A stretch of DNA of 64,000 nucleotides from positions 1 to 64,000 of the forward strand of contig NZ_SJDT01000004.1 of assembly GCF_004331995.1 (NCBI RefSeq), read 5' to 3'. The notes under the pieces were generated by a model. The model was not told the DNA's origin, did not search any database, and was given only the letters and a program-made list of their open reading frames with translations. A program made the translations under genes and the position numbers. The DNA is from Arcanobacterium bovis. GTDB taxonomy: Bacteria; Actinomycetota; Actinomycetes; Actinomycetales; Actinomycetaceae. This document shows, one piece after another, positions 25,796-34,670 of this stretch. The first letter of the stretch is position 1; each line of letters begins with the position of its first letter.

Positions 25796-27025
25796 TTATT
25801 CAGATTCGATTTTGATTTTACCGATTGCTGCGCGTGCGATTTCACGTGCAGTGGCAACATCTTGAGCTTGAGCTGCGGCAACAGCCATTCGACGGCCAGG
25901 GTGGGCGTGCGGTTTGCCGAAAATGCGCACAGTCACGGAAGGATCAGCAAGGGCTTCAGCAACGCCGTGGTAGCGTGGAGTTTCGACGGCGGTTGGTGCC
26001 TTTAGCGGTGCCGATGCTGCCGGCGTCTGAAGCGTTGTGTCGATTGGTAGTCCAAGAATGGCGCGCGCATGGAGGTCAAACTCGCTTTGCGTTTGTGAGG
26101 CCAATGTGACCAAGCCGGTGTCGTGCGGGCGTGGTGAAAGCTCGGAGAAGAAAACGTCGTCGCCCTTGATGAACAGCTCAACGCCGAAAATGCCCAATAC
26201 AGGGTAATTTTCGTGCGCAGATTCCTCGGCGAGGGTGTCTGTTACAGCTTTCGCAATAGCTTTGGCTCGTTCGGCAGCTAGTGGGCTCATCTCTTGCGGT
26301 TGCCACGATTCGACGTAGTCGCCGTTCTCTTGGCAGTGACCAATCGGGGCGCAGAAACTCGTGACCACCTGATCGCCGTCGAGATGCCGAACAGTGAGCA
26401 GGGTGATTTCGTAGTCAAAATCTATTTGACCTTCGATAATGACCCGTCCAGTGTTGGCTCGTGCGCCGGAGCAGGCCTCATTCCATGCGGTCTCCAGCTC
26501 ACTTGCGTCGCGTATACGCGACTGCCCGTGCCCAGACGAAGACATCGTTGGCTTGATGAAGCAGGGGAATCCGATTGTTTTGGCGGCTTCTTGAAGCGGT
26601 TCTAAAGAATCGGCAAATGCATAACTACTGGTAGGAACGCCAGCTTTTTCGGCAGCGAGGGTGCGGATGCCTTGGCGGTCAAAAGTGAGTTGTACAATTT
26701 TTGCCGAGGGGGCTACCCGAATCCCGTCCTGAGCGGCCTGAGTGAGTGCCCCGATGGCCAATTTTTCCACTTCGGGAACAATGAGGTCTGGTTGCGTCTC
26801 GTTGATAAGCGTGGTGACGGCGTCGGCGTCGGTCATATCGATGACGACGGACTGCGCAGCAACGCTCATGGCAGGTGCGTTTTGGTAAGTGTCGCAGGCG
26901 ATAACGTGGCAACCAAGGCGCTGAAGTGAAATGGTGAGTTCTTTGCCGAGTTCTCCGCTTCCCAGCAGAAGGATACGGATAGGTAAGGTGAGCGGGAAGT
27001 GTGCTGTCTGAGAAGTCATACTCAT
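25796..27025 (-). CDS. purT: Formate-dependent GAR transformylase
   Basis: A 409-residue ATP-grasp enzyme. N-terminal RILLLGSGELGKEL and DLIVPEVEKLAIGALTQAAQDG, the ATP-grasp core FPCFIKPTMSSSGHGQS, FFSELSPRPHDTG (metal and product site) and HARAILGLP are diagnostic of PurT. It makes formylglycinamide ribonucleotide from GAR, formate and ATP, an alternative to PurN in purine synthesis. No purine riboswitch is visible upstream. Confidence 0.95.
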   Translation of the reverse strand: MSMTSQTAHFPLTLPIRILLLGSGELGKELTISLQRLGCHVIACDTYQNAPAMSVAAQSVVIDMTDADAVTTLINETQPDLIVPEVEKLAIGALTQAAQDGIRVAPSAKIVQLTFDRQGIRTLAAEKAGVPTSSYAFADSLEPLQEAAKTIGFPCFIKPTMSSSGHGQSRIRDASELETAWNEACSGARANTGRVIIEGQIDFDYEITLLTVRHLDGDQVVTSFCAPIGHCQENGDYVESWQPQEMSPLAAERAKAIAKAVTDTLAEESAHENYPVLGIFGVELFIKGDDVFFSELSPRPHDTGLVTLASQTQSEFDLHARAILGLPIDTTLQTPAASAPLKAPTAVETPRYHGVAEALADPSVTVRIFGKPHAHPGRRMAVAAAQAQDVATAREIARAAIGKIKIESE

Positions 27026-27230
27026 ATTTTACTTGTCCTAGGCAAAGCTTGGGATGCGTCCGAATATTGTTAATGCTGCGTCTCATGTAGAAAATTTTGG
27101 ACTAACGGATCGGAAATATTTCTTTAAGGTTTTCAGTAATCGCTTTAATTTTCATCAGTGTGAATATAGCCTTATAACGTGCGATGATGCACAGTCACGA
27201 TTCTCATACGGACGCATTAAAGGGGAAAAT

Positions 27231-30200
27231 ATGCGTAAGAAACTAATGCAACTTGCGGGGCTAACTGTCGCTGCAGGTTTAGTTGTCCCATTCGGAACAA
27301 GCATTTCGGAGGCCGCGCCAGCAGGGTCATACTCTACAGGGGCATCAATTGTGATCAGTGAAGTTTACGTGCGTGGTGGTAGTAGTGATGCTAGATTCCG
27401 TGATTACGTTGAACTGTACAATCCAACAGATAAGGATATTTCGCTTGATGGAATGTCGATTCAATACTTCACTAAAGACAAGCTCAGCAGTAGTAATTCC
27501 TTCGCTTTACACGGCAAGATTGCTCCAAAAGGATATTTCCTTCTTGTTGGAAAAGCAGGGAATTCTGGCACTGAATCTCCTTTGAAAGCAGATCAGGAAA
27601 CTACTCTCAACGCTTCAGCAAGTGCAGCGACAATTGTGCTTGCACAGGGGACGCAAGCACAAACGTTATTTGACGGAGACCAGAGTGCAAACACCGGCGT
27701 AATCGATACTTTCGGTTGGGGAGCTACGAAATCCTTTGAGGGGAAGGCACACAAGGCACAAACTGCTGGAGGAACTTCCAATCAACGTGCCGATGGTGGC
27801 ATTGACACAAACGACAACTCGGTAGATTTTTCGGTTAAATCAGCAACTCCGCAGTACAGTGGCGGCGATGCTACTGGCGCATCGGGAAACAATGATCCAA
27901 AAGATCCTAGTTCGGGAAATACCGATTCTACGAACTTGCCTGTTGATATTCAAGAAGTCACGATTGCCCAAGTGCAGGGTTCGGGAAGCCAAAGTCCGTT
28001 ACAAGGGCAGAAAGTCAAGACGCAAGGTGTTGTTACCGGTGTCTACCCTACCGGAGGGTTCGACGGAATATATATCCAAACGCCTGGTACTGGCGGCAAG
28101 AATGACGACGGCGTTTCGGACGGTCTGTTTGTATACAGCAAAACTCTCGCCCAAAGTGTGAAAATTGGAGATTACATTTCTGTGGTTGGTGAGGTGAACG
28201 AATATTATAGTCTGACGCAATTAAAGGCTATGAGCTGGGAAAAACTCGAGAAAACTGCAGAGGTTGTGGATCCAGTTCCGGTAGTCATCGATGCTGCGCC
28301 TACTGAGGAAGCAGATCGTGAGGCGCTTGAAGGCATGTTGATCGCCGTAACTGGAACTCATACCGTCACCAACAACTACGATACGAACAAATACGGGCAA
28401 GTCGGCTTAGCGATTGGTGCCGAGCCGTTGATCCAACCTACCGAGATGTTCAATCCGAGCGAAAATCCTATTGGCTTCAAAGCAATGAGCGAGGCGAATG
28501 CGAAGCGAAAAATAACGTTGGACGACGGATCTAGCTGGTCGTATTTTGGCAGCAAGTACAAGAATGATTTGGTGCCGGTTCCATACCTCAACGTCAAGGA
28601 TCCACTTCGAGTTGGTGCTCACGTGACTTTTAAGAAACCAATGATTTTGGATTTCCGGTATCAGTGGAATTACCAGCCAACGGAACCTGTGAACGTGATG
28701 GGTGCTGATGATCCAAACTCGTATGTGGACAATTCTAAGAATTGGATTACAATCAGCAACAATAAGCGTCCTGCGGCTCCTGGAAACTTTGGTGGAGACG
28801 TAACGGTATCGTCATTCAATGTTTTGAATTATTTTGTGTCGTTGGGTGCGCAGGAAGCCAAGTGCCAAGGCTGGCCTGATCGTAAGGGCGAACCTATTAC
28901 CGCGAATAAATGTAGCGTACGAGGCGCCTACACTGAGGCTGCGATGAAGCGTCAGCAGACGAAGATCGTGGCGGCGATTAATGCTCTTGATTCAACGATC
29001 ATCGGACTTGAGGAAATCGAGAACTCGGCGAAATATGGAAAACCACGTGACACCGCCTTGGACAACTTAGTTCGAGAACTCAACAAGGCTGCTGGTTACG
29101 ATAAATGGACGCGGGTAGCGTCGCCGTCGGCAGTACCTCAGTCCGAAGACGTTATTCGACTTGCCTATATTTACCAGAGCAAAAACGTGAAGCCAGTGGG
29201 AGAATCAAAGATCCTCATTGGAAATGAATTCATCAGTGGCTTTGCTCGCGAGCCTTTGGCTCAAGAATGGCAAGGTGTAAATGCTCGTGGTGAAGGATTC
29301 GGGCAGACCTTCGTGACGGTTGTTAATCACCTGAAGTCAAAGGGATCACAGGCAACTAAGATTCCTAACGATGTCGATAAGGGACAAGGAAAGAACAACC
29401 TGCTTCGGGTGGAGCAAGCTAAGGCGATGCTTGCATGGGTCGAGCAAAACTTCGCGCAAAAACCAGTGTTTATCTTGGGTGATATGAACTCCTACACGGA
29501 AGAAGATCCACTTCGCACCATTGAGAACAAGGGATATGTAAGCATTGCAAAGAAATACAACGTCAAGAACCACTCGTATCAGTTCAGTGGTATTATTGGC
29601 TCACTCGACCACGGTTTCGCCAACCCGGCTGGGGAAAAGATGCTGGTAGGAGCTGATGTTTGGAACGTCAATGCAATGGAGCCAGCGGCTTTTGAGTACT
29701 CAAACTACAACATGAACGTCAAGGTCAACGATCTGTTTGATACTACGCCATACCGGTCTTCCGATCATGATCCGATCAAGTTTGCTCTCAAGCTTGGGAA
29801 GGTAGCAGATGTTCCAAATGCCGACGACGCAACCCAATGTGTGAAGCCAATGGGGCACGTATCTAAAGTGTTCCCGAATACCAAAGCAATTGAGGACTGG
29901 GGTAAGAAACATCCAAACAATAAATTTGGGATGAAGAAAGCGAAGAAGAACAATGGGGTTGCAACCCATTTCTGCGGTTTCACTCCAAATTCACCCGTGA
30001 AGTTCTACTTCTACACGGATGCAAAGCTCATCGGTGAATCAACGACGACGGCAACTGGAGAAATCGCATTTGACTTTGCTGTTCCTGCTGTCGCTGAGCC
30101 AGGTCTGCACTATGTGGTTGCCTATTCCGAAGTGGATTCGTCGGTAGCTGCGATGCAGGTACTCGTTGAACCAGCGACTGCCGCAGGAGCTGGTGGAGCT

Positions 30201-30371
30201 GACGCTAGTGCTACCGGAACTGCCGGTGTTGGAGGTTCAATGAGCGGGGATGGCAATCGACTTGCCACCACAGGTTCCGACAATTTGACGATTGCACTTA
30301 GTGGCATTGTGCTGGCGCTCGTTGGTGCAAGCCTTGTGAGTGGAATCGGATTTGCCAGAAGAAAGAAGTAA
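27231..30371 (+). CDS. Wall-anchored extracellular endonuclease (ExeM/NucH family) with lamin-tail domain
   Basis: About 1046 residues from ATG 27231 (AAAGGGG upstream). Signal peptide of about 29 residues, then a lamin-tail domain (IVISEVYVRGGSSDARFRD, YVELYNPTDKDISL), an OB-like segment (about 240-350), and an exo-endonuclease-phosphatase domain: SSFNVLNYF, IIGLEEIEN, VNHLKSKGS, FILGDMNSY and SSDHDPIKF with the expected metal and catalytic residues. The C-terminus has LATTGS, a hydrophobic helix and RRKK, a sortase signal of LAXTG type recognised by class E sortases. It probably degrades extracellular DNA at the cell surface for nutrient use or escape from DNA nets. Confidence 0.9.
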   Translation: MRKKLMQLAGLTVAAGLVVPFGTSISEAAPAGSYSTGASIVISEVYVRGGSSDARFRDYVELYNPTDKDISLDGMSIQYFTKDKLSSSNSFALHGKIAPKGYFLLVGKAGNSGTESPLKADQETTLNASASAATIVLAQGTQAQTLFDGDQSANTGVIDTFGWGATKSFEGKAHKAQTAGGTSNQRADGGIDTNDNSVDFSVKSATPQYSGGDATGASGNNDPKDPSSGNTDSTNLPVDIQEVTIAQVQGSGSQSPLQGQKVKTQGVVTGVYPTGGFDGIYIQTPGTGGKNDDGVSDGLFVYSKTLAQSVKIGDYISVVGEVNEYYSLTQLKAMSWEKLEKTAEVVDPVPVVIDAAPTEEADREALEGMLIAVTGTHTVTNNYDTNKYGQVGLAIGAEPLIQPTEMFNPSENPIGFKAMSEANAKRKITLDDGSSWSYFGSKYKNDLVPVPYLNVKDPLRVGAHVTFKKPMILDFRYQWNYQPTEPVNVMGADDPNSYVDNSKNWITISNNKRPAAPGNFGGDVTVSSFNVLNYFVSLGAQEAKCQGWPDRKGEPITANKCSVRGAYTEAAMKRQQTKIVAAINALDSTIIGLEEIENSAKYGKPRDTALDNLVRELNKAAGYDKWTRVASPSAVPQSEDVIRLAYIYQSKNVKPVGESKILIGNEFISGFAREPLAQEWQGVNARGEGFGQTFVTVVNHLKSKGSQATKIPNDVDKGQGKNNLLRVEQAKAMLAWVEQNFAQKPVFILGDMNSYTEEDPLRTIENKGYVSIAKKYNVKNHSYQFSGIIGSLDHGFANPAGEKMLVGADVWNVNAMEPAAFEYSNYNMNVKVNDLFDTTPYRSSDHDPIKFALKLGKVADVPNADDATQCVKPMGHVSKVFPNTKAIEDWGKKHPNNKFGMKKAKKNNGVATHFCGFTPNSPVKFYFYTDAKLIGESTTTATGEIAFDFAVPAVAEPGLHYVVAYSEVDSSVAAMQVLVEPATAAGAGGADASATGTAGVGGSMSGDGNRLATTGSDNLTIALSGIVLALVGASLVSGIGFARRKK

Positions 30372-30402
30372 CAGTGTAGGTGATTTCAGCGATCGCTAAT
30401 TG

Positions 30403-30436
30403 TTAGGGGAGCACTTCAAAGGAAGTGCTCCCCTAA
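30403..30436. terminator. Bidirectional terminator-like hairpin
   Basis: TTAGGGGAGCACTTC (30403-30417) pairs perfectly with GAAGTGCTCCCCTAA (30422-30436) across a four-base loop. It lies between the nuclease gene (+) and the catalase gene (-). Confidence 0.85.
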
Positions 30437-30514
30437 CTCAGTTAACAAAGCCACCGCTATTTATGCGCGACCTAGTGATAGACCTACTAATACCTTTTGG
30501 TACGTGCGTGTTCG

Positions 30515-31987
30515 TTATACACGCGCGTGAACGGCGTCTTCAATTTTTTGACCGGTGGCGGTGTCGATGTTCTTCCAGTAAGTAAATGCACGCTCACGAA
30601 CTACACTCGACGCTTTGACCAACATGTCGGCAACAGTTTCAACCAGATCAGTGACCTCTTCGGGGGTGTAGACTTCGCGTACAAGGGTTCCGGCTTGTGT
30701 GAAATCGTCGTCGTCCTCACGTAGCGTGTAGGCAGCCCGGATCATCTCGCCGTCGGCTTCCCATGAGTTTTCCACAGTCCCTTCGAAGTCCGAATAAGGT
30801 TTTCCGTAGGAATTAGGGGCGTAAGTAGGATCTGAACCGTTGTGGTGATACGCCATTGGTCCGTCCTGCTTATAGGTGAGGACAGCGCCGTTCTTTGGTT
30901 GGTTAATGGGGAGCTGATCGTAGTTCGGCCCGATGCGGTAACGCTGGGCATCCGCATAAGCGAAGACGCGTCCGAGTAGCATCTTGTCGGGCGAGAAACC
31001 GGTTCCAGGCACGAAGTTCGAAGGGGCGAATGCTGCTTGTTCGATCTGTGCGTGATAATTTTCCGGATTCTCGTTGAGTTCGAATTCACCCACGTCAATC
31101 AGCGGGTAGTCATGGTGCGACCACGTCTTCGTCAAATCGAATGGGTTGATGTGGTAGGTTTTTGCTTCCTCATAAGGCATGATCTGGACTGAGAATCGCC
31201 ATTTCGGGAAGTTCCCTTCGGCGATCGCCTCGAAGAGGTCGCGTCGATGGAAGTCTGCGTCGACACCAGCAAGCTCTTGTGCCTCGGCGTTCGACAGATT
31301 TTCGACTCCTTGTTGGGTGTGGAAATGATACTTGACCCAGAATCTTTCTCCGCTTGCGTTGATCCACATGTAGGTGTGTGAACCGTATCCGTTCATGTGA
31401 CGCCAAGACCGTGGCAAACCGCGCGGCCCCATAAGATAAGTGACCTGATGTGCGGATTCAGGATTGTTAGTCCAAAAATCCCACTGCATGTCCTCAGACC
31501 GTAGACCAGAGTCTGCAGTGCGCTTTTGTGAATGAATGAAGTGCGGGAACTTCATTGGGTCACGAACAAAGAATACAGGCGTATTGTTACCTACAATGTC
31601 AAAATTGCCTTCATTGGTGTAGAACCGCAGAGCAAATCCTCGAACGTCGCGCCAGGTGTCTGGTGATCCGAGTTCACCTGCAACAGTTGAAAATCGAGCG
31701 AGCATGCGCGTCTCACGACCGGGCTGGAAGAGATCCGCCTTGGTGTAATGCGAAACGTCGTGGGTAACACGGAAGACGCCGAACGCTCCCGATCCTTTGG
31801 CGTGTGGGCGGCGTTCAGGAACGGATTCGCGGTTGAAGTGCGCGAGGTTATCCACAAGATGAACGTCATGAAGAAGAAGCGGTCCCAGATCGCCTAATGC
31901 AAGCGAATTTCTATCAGATTCTGCTGGGGCACCGTTGTACATCTGGGAACCGGTTGAGTCACCGATGTTGTTGCTGTTCATTGTCAT
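30515..31987 (-). CDS. Monofunctional haem catalase
   Basis: 490 residues of a small-subunit catalase. Visible landmarks: catalytic His in [15 protein letters not shown], distal Asn in [15 protein letters not shown], and proximal Tyr ligand in [15 protein letters not shown]. It destroys hydrogen peroxide in the cytosol. GAGGAGG lies before the ATG (a second ATG two codons later is possible). Transcribed alone. An imperfect dyad sits about 40-60 bases upstream of the start. Confidence 0.95.
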   Translation of the reverse strand: MTMNSNNIGDSTGSQMYNGAPAESDRNSLALGDLGPLLLHDVHLVDNLAHFNRESVPERRPHAKGSGAFGVFRVTHDVSHYTKADLFQPGRETRMLARFSTVAGELGSPDTWRDVRGFALRFYTNEGNFDIVGNNTPVFFVRDPMKFPHFIHSQKRTADSGLRSEDMQWDFWTNNPESAHQVTYLMGPRGLPRSWRHMNGYGSHTYMWINASGERFWVKYHFHTQQGVENLSNAEAQELAGVDADFHRRDLFEAIAEGNFPKWRFSVQIMPYEEAKTYHINPFDLTKTWSHHDYPLIDVGEFELNENPENYHAQIEQAAFAPSNFVPGTGFSPDKMLLGRVFAYADAQRYRIGPNYDQLPINQPKNGAVLTYKQDGPMAYHHNGSDPTYAPNSYGKPYSDFEGTVENSWEADGEMIRAAYTLREDDDDFTQAGTLVREVYTPEEVTDLVETVADMLVKASSVVRERAFTYWKNIDTATGQKIEDAVHARV

Positions 31988-32026
31988 TTTTCCTCCTCAT
32001 CAGTCAACGTTGGAATAATGTTTCTT

Positions 32027-32049
32027 AGTTTTTGGATCATTTCCAAACT
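32027..32049. promoter_or_regulatory. Candidate operator upstream of catalase
   Basis: AGTTTTTGG (32027-32035) and CCAAACT (32043-32049) form an imperfect dyad upstream of the catalase start. It does not match the PerR consensus that I know. Position is the only support. Confidence 0.25.
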
Positions 32050-32118
32050 ATCGAATTTGGTTGAGGCGGGGGAGGAATTTAGGTGAGAGCTGAATTAGAA
32101 ATTTTCAAAAAGCAGTGA

Positions 32119-32494
32119 CGCGTAATTACCGCGTCGGAACCAACTCAATCTGCGGCACCGAACACTGCTACCTATAGTGTTTCTGTCACGGCAGTGAGTA
32201 ATCCCAGTGGTTCGTAAGCTTCCAACAGTGGCTTCGAATCCAACTACTCAAGTTAATTCGAACTGGTTGCCTATGCCGAGTAATCAACCTGTAGAAATCG
32301 GCCAAATGCCAGCTGGATCTTCGATTAACAGTGACGTTCAAGATCTTAAGCTGAACAACCCAACTTTTACTTTTAGTGCGGATGCATTCCAGCCACTATC
32401 CATGTGGTATCCGAGCGCAGCTAAATTGGATCCAAAATCTAAACTGGCCTACGGTACCGATTTAACTTTGTTGGTGACGCCCCCACGGGCATAA
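32119..32494 (+). pseudogene. Possible decayed Ser/Thr/Pro-rich protein gene
   Basis: Two adjacent open stretches in different frames look coding in composition. The first (32119-32217) has no start codon and reads SEPTQSAAPNTATYSVSVTA before TAA. The second (GTG 32207 to TAA 32494, 95 codons) is rich in Pro, Asn, Ser and Thr and ends TDLTLLVTPPRA. The GTG lacks a ribosome-binding site. A single frameshift near 32207-32217 would join them into the C-terminal part of a linker-rich exported protein whose 5' end is lost. Alternatively, only the second is a real small gene. Confidence 0.3.
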
Positions 32495-32501
32495 TGGCAT
32501 T

Positions 32502-32981
32502 ATGGCCAGATCGATCAAGATACGCCCCGCTCAACCAATGGACGCTGAGGAAATTGTTCAGCTCGCGCGCCCGTATGACGTTACGTTCGACGCGCATAAG
32601 CTAGAACTCTCCTTTGCGCTACCAGATTCCTCTGCGTATTGGGTTGCGCTAGCAGAAGATGACGGCGCGACGGCGGATAATGATGCGATCGGCGTCGTGC
32701 ATATTGTTGGATTCATTGCGGCGCGGGCACTCGGCCCAAATCAGCCACGACTAGTTGGCGCTGACTGGTTCTTGACTGCTCATAATCTTGACTCGAGCGA
32801 GGTTATTGTGGTGACCATGCGCCTTCTGGAAGTGGGTCTTGGTGATATGCCTGCCTTATTCACGGTGCCGCAGAAAACTTCGCCGGTAGTCTTAGAAATT
32901 CTTTCGTCTCACGGGTTTCAACGGACAGGTGAAACTACCTCCAATTCTCATTGTCCGCAGTTGATAGAGCTCATTCGCTGA
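32502..32981 (+). CDS. GNAT-like acetyltransferase-fold protein
   Basis: 159 residues with the opening IKIRPAQPMDAEEIVQLA and the closing VVLEILSSHGFQRTGETT typical of GNAT proteins. The acetyl-CoA loop (R/Q-x-x-G-x-G/A) is not evident, so activity is doubtful. The stop overlaps the start of gluQ (TGATG), so the two are co-translated; a role near tRNA modification would be only an inference from that. Confidence 0.55.
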   Translation: MARSIKIRPAQPMDAEEIVQLARPYDVTFDAHKLELSFALPDSSAYWVALAEDDGATADNDAIGVVHIVGFIAARALGPNQPRLVGADWFLTAHNLDSSEVIVVTMRLLEVGLGDMPALFTVPQKTSPVVLEILSSHGFQRTGETTSNSHCPQLIELIR

Positions 32982-34048
32982 TGACTGACGGTACTTTGTT
33001 AGATAGTTTAAATACGCTCGGCGACGGAAGATATGCCCCCTCGCCGTCGGGAATTTTGCATGTGGGAAACCTCCGCACGGCGCTCCTGGCTTGGGCGTAT
33101 GCGCGCAGTTCGCAGCGCGGATTTCTGCTGCGCATTGAAGATCTAGACGGCCGCGCACGCCCAGAATTTGAAGCTGCACAGTTAAGCGATTTATCAGAAT
33201 TGGGCATTGATTGGGACGGCGCACCAATCCGGCAGTCTGATCGTGTTTCGATTTATGCGGCAATTACTGATGCTCTGAGCGCCCAAAACTTAACCTTTGA
33301 ATGTTACTGCTCGCGCAAGGACCTAGCCGAAGCCGCCCGCGCTCCTCACCATGAACTGGGATTTTATCCGGGAAAGTGTCGTGATCTGAGCACGCAGCAA
33401 CGAGCTGAACGACGTCGTTCCCTCACCGGCCGCGCTCCGGCGATTCGCCTGCGCTCCGAGGCGGTGAGCGTGGCTTTCACAGACGAAAACTACGGCAGCC
33501 ATAGCGGGCATGCTGACGACATCGTTTTGCGGCGTGGCGATGGAACCTACTCCTATAATTTCGTGGCAGTAGTAGACGATATTTTGGGGCACGGTACCGA
33601 TCCGAGTCCGTTAATAGCTAGTATTTTTGCTGGTAGTGACAATGCTGGTAAGAGCGTTGGTGATAGTAGATGTGGTAGCGGCAACGAGAAGTGTGCCGAT
33701 GCGAGAGTCTTGTTAACGCCGCAGGTGACACAGATCGTGCGTGGAAATGACCTGCTTTCGTCCACGCCGCGCCAAATCTACCTGCAGAAATTGCTTGGAT
33801 TCAAACCGCCGCAGTACGCGCACGTGCCGCTCGTCGTGAATCACGACGCCGTTCGTCTTTCGAAACGCGACGGTGCGGTTACGCTGCCACAACTTCACGA
33901 ACTGGGCATATCGACGTCGCAATTAGTGGGTATGTTCGCCGAGTCGCTGGGATTCCCAGCAGTAGGCTCCGCACAAGAGTTTCTTGAGGTCTTTCAGCCA
34001 GAGTATATGAACAAAGAGCCGTGGGTTTTTACTGAGCCGAATTTTTAG
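32981..34048 (+). CDS. gluQ: Glutamyl-Q tRNA(Asp) synthetase
   Basis: 355 residues, a paralogue of the glutamyl-tRNA synthetase catalytic domain that loads glutamate onto queuosine of tRNA(Asp). HIGH-type motif APSPSGILHVGNLRTAL, RIEDLDGRARP, zinc ligands CYC...YPGKC, and KMSKS-like RLSKRDGAVTL. Between the VVDDILG region and QIVRGNDLL lies an extra segment of about 40 residues (IASIFAGSDNAGKSVGDSRC and following), Gly/Ser/Asp-rich, absent from typical proteins of about 300 residues. The ATG overlaps the TGA of the GNAT gene. Confidence 0.9.
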   Translation: MTDGTLLDSLNTLGDGRYAPSPSGILHVGNLRTALLAWAYARSSQRGFLLRIEDLDGRARPEFEAAQLSDLSELGIDWDGAPIRQSDRVSIYAAITDALSAQNLTFECYCSRKDLAEAARAPHHELGFYPGKCRDLSTQQRAERRRSLTGRAPAIRLRSEAVSVAFTDENYGSHSGHADDIVLRRGDGTYSYNFVAVVDDILGHGTDPSPLIASIFAGSDNAGKSVGDSRCGSGNEKCADARVLLTPQVTQIVRGNDLLSSTPRQIYLQKLLGFKPPQYAHVPLVVNHDAVRLSKRDGAVTLPQLHELGISTSQLVGMFAESLGFPAVGSAQEFLEVFQPEYMNKEPWVFTEPNF

Positions 34049-34553
34049 TGTTGCTGCTGGTGTCGGCCGCAATAGCGAAAAATTGTGCGTTGGTAAGCAA
34101 TGCCAAATCCTGTGCTCGCAGTGCCACTGATAAGTTTCTTTTCCCGCCGGAAACGAGGATTCTTTCGTGGGTGAGCGCTGATTCGTCGATGAAAGTTGGG
34201 TAGAGTTTGCGCTGGCCAAGGGGAGAAATCCCGCCGGTCACGTAACCGGTAATCTTTTCGGCTTGAGCGGGGTTCATCATCGCCGCGTTCTTTGCTCCGG
34301 CGGCTTTTGCCAAGGCTTTCAAGCTGAGTTGTGACGACGCCGGCATAACGGCGACGACGGGTCGCGCGTCGCATTCGGTAAGCAAGGTTTTGAAGATAAG
34401 CGCGGGCTCAATGCCGAGCACTGCGGATGTGTCGAGCGCGTATCCATGTTCCATCGTGGCTGAGTGCTCGTATTCGAAAAGTTCGTACTCCACGCCTGCG
34501 CTGTTGAGTACTCGAAGTGCGGGAGTTCCTACTGGGCTGGACTTTTTGGCCAC
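34029..34553 (-). CDS. ybaK: Cys-tRNA(Pro) deacylase, YbaK/EbsC family
   Basis: 174 residues with the YbaK fold: AVLGIEPALIFKTLLTECD (the catalytic-lysine region), VVAVMPASSQLSLKALAKAAGAK, then EKITGYVTGGISPLGQRK, the most conserved part. It hydrolyses mischarged Cys-tRNA(Pro). The GTG at 34553 is chosen because AAAGGTGG precedes it at seven bases and it begins at the family start. Its 3' end overlaps gluQ by 20 bases, tail to tail. Confidence 0.9.
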   Translation of the reverse strand: MAKKSSPVGTPALRVLNSAGVEYELFEYEHSATMEHGYALDTSAVLGIEPALIFKTLLTECDARPVVAVMPASSQLSLKALAKAAGAKNAAMMNPAQAEKITGYVTGGISPLGQRKLYPTFIDESALTHERILVSGGKRNLSVALRAQDLALLTNAQFFAIAADTSSNTKNSAQ

Positions 34554-34590
34554 GTGCCGCCACCTTTCTTTTGTTTCTCGAACACTGCGC

Positions 34591-34670
34591 ATGAACATGC
34601 AACACTACACACAACACTGCACATAACACTACACATGTTGAGTGTTGTGTTGAGTGTTGTGTGTAGTGCT
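34591..34670. repeat. 80-bp palindromic repeat, copy 1
   Basis: This 80-bp block recurs at 36208-36287 in the same orientation with about four mismatches. From 34601 it is also an imperfect palindrome centred near 34636, built from spaced AACACT/AGTGTT units 11-12 bases apart. It ends inside the stop codon region of the AlbA_2 gene (34669). Confidence 0.9.
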
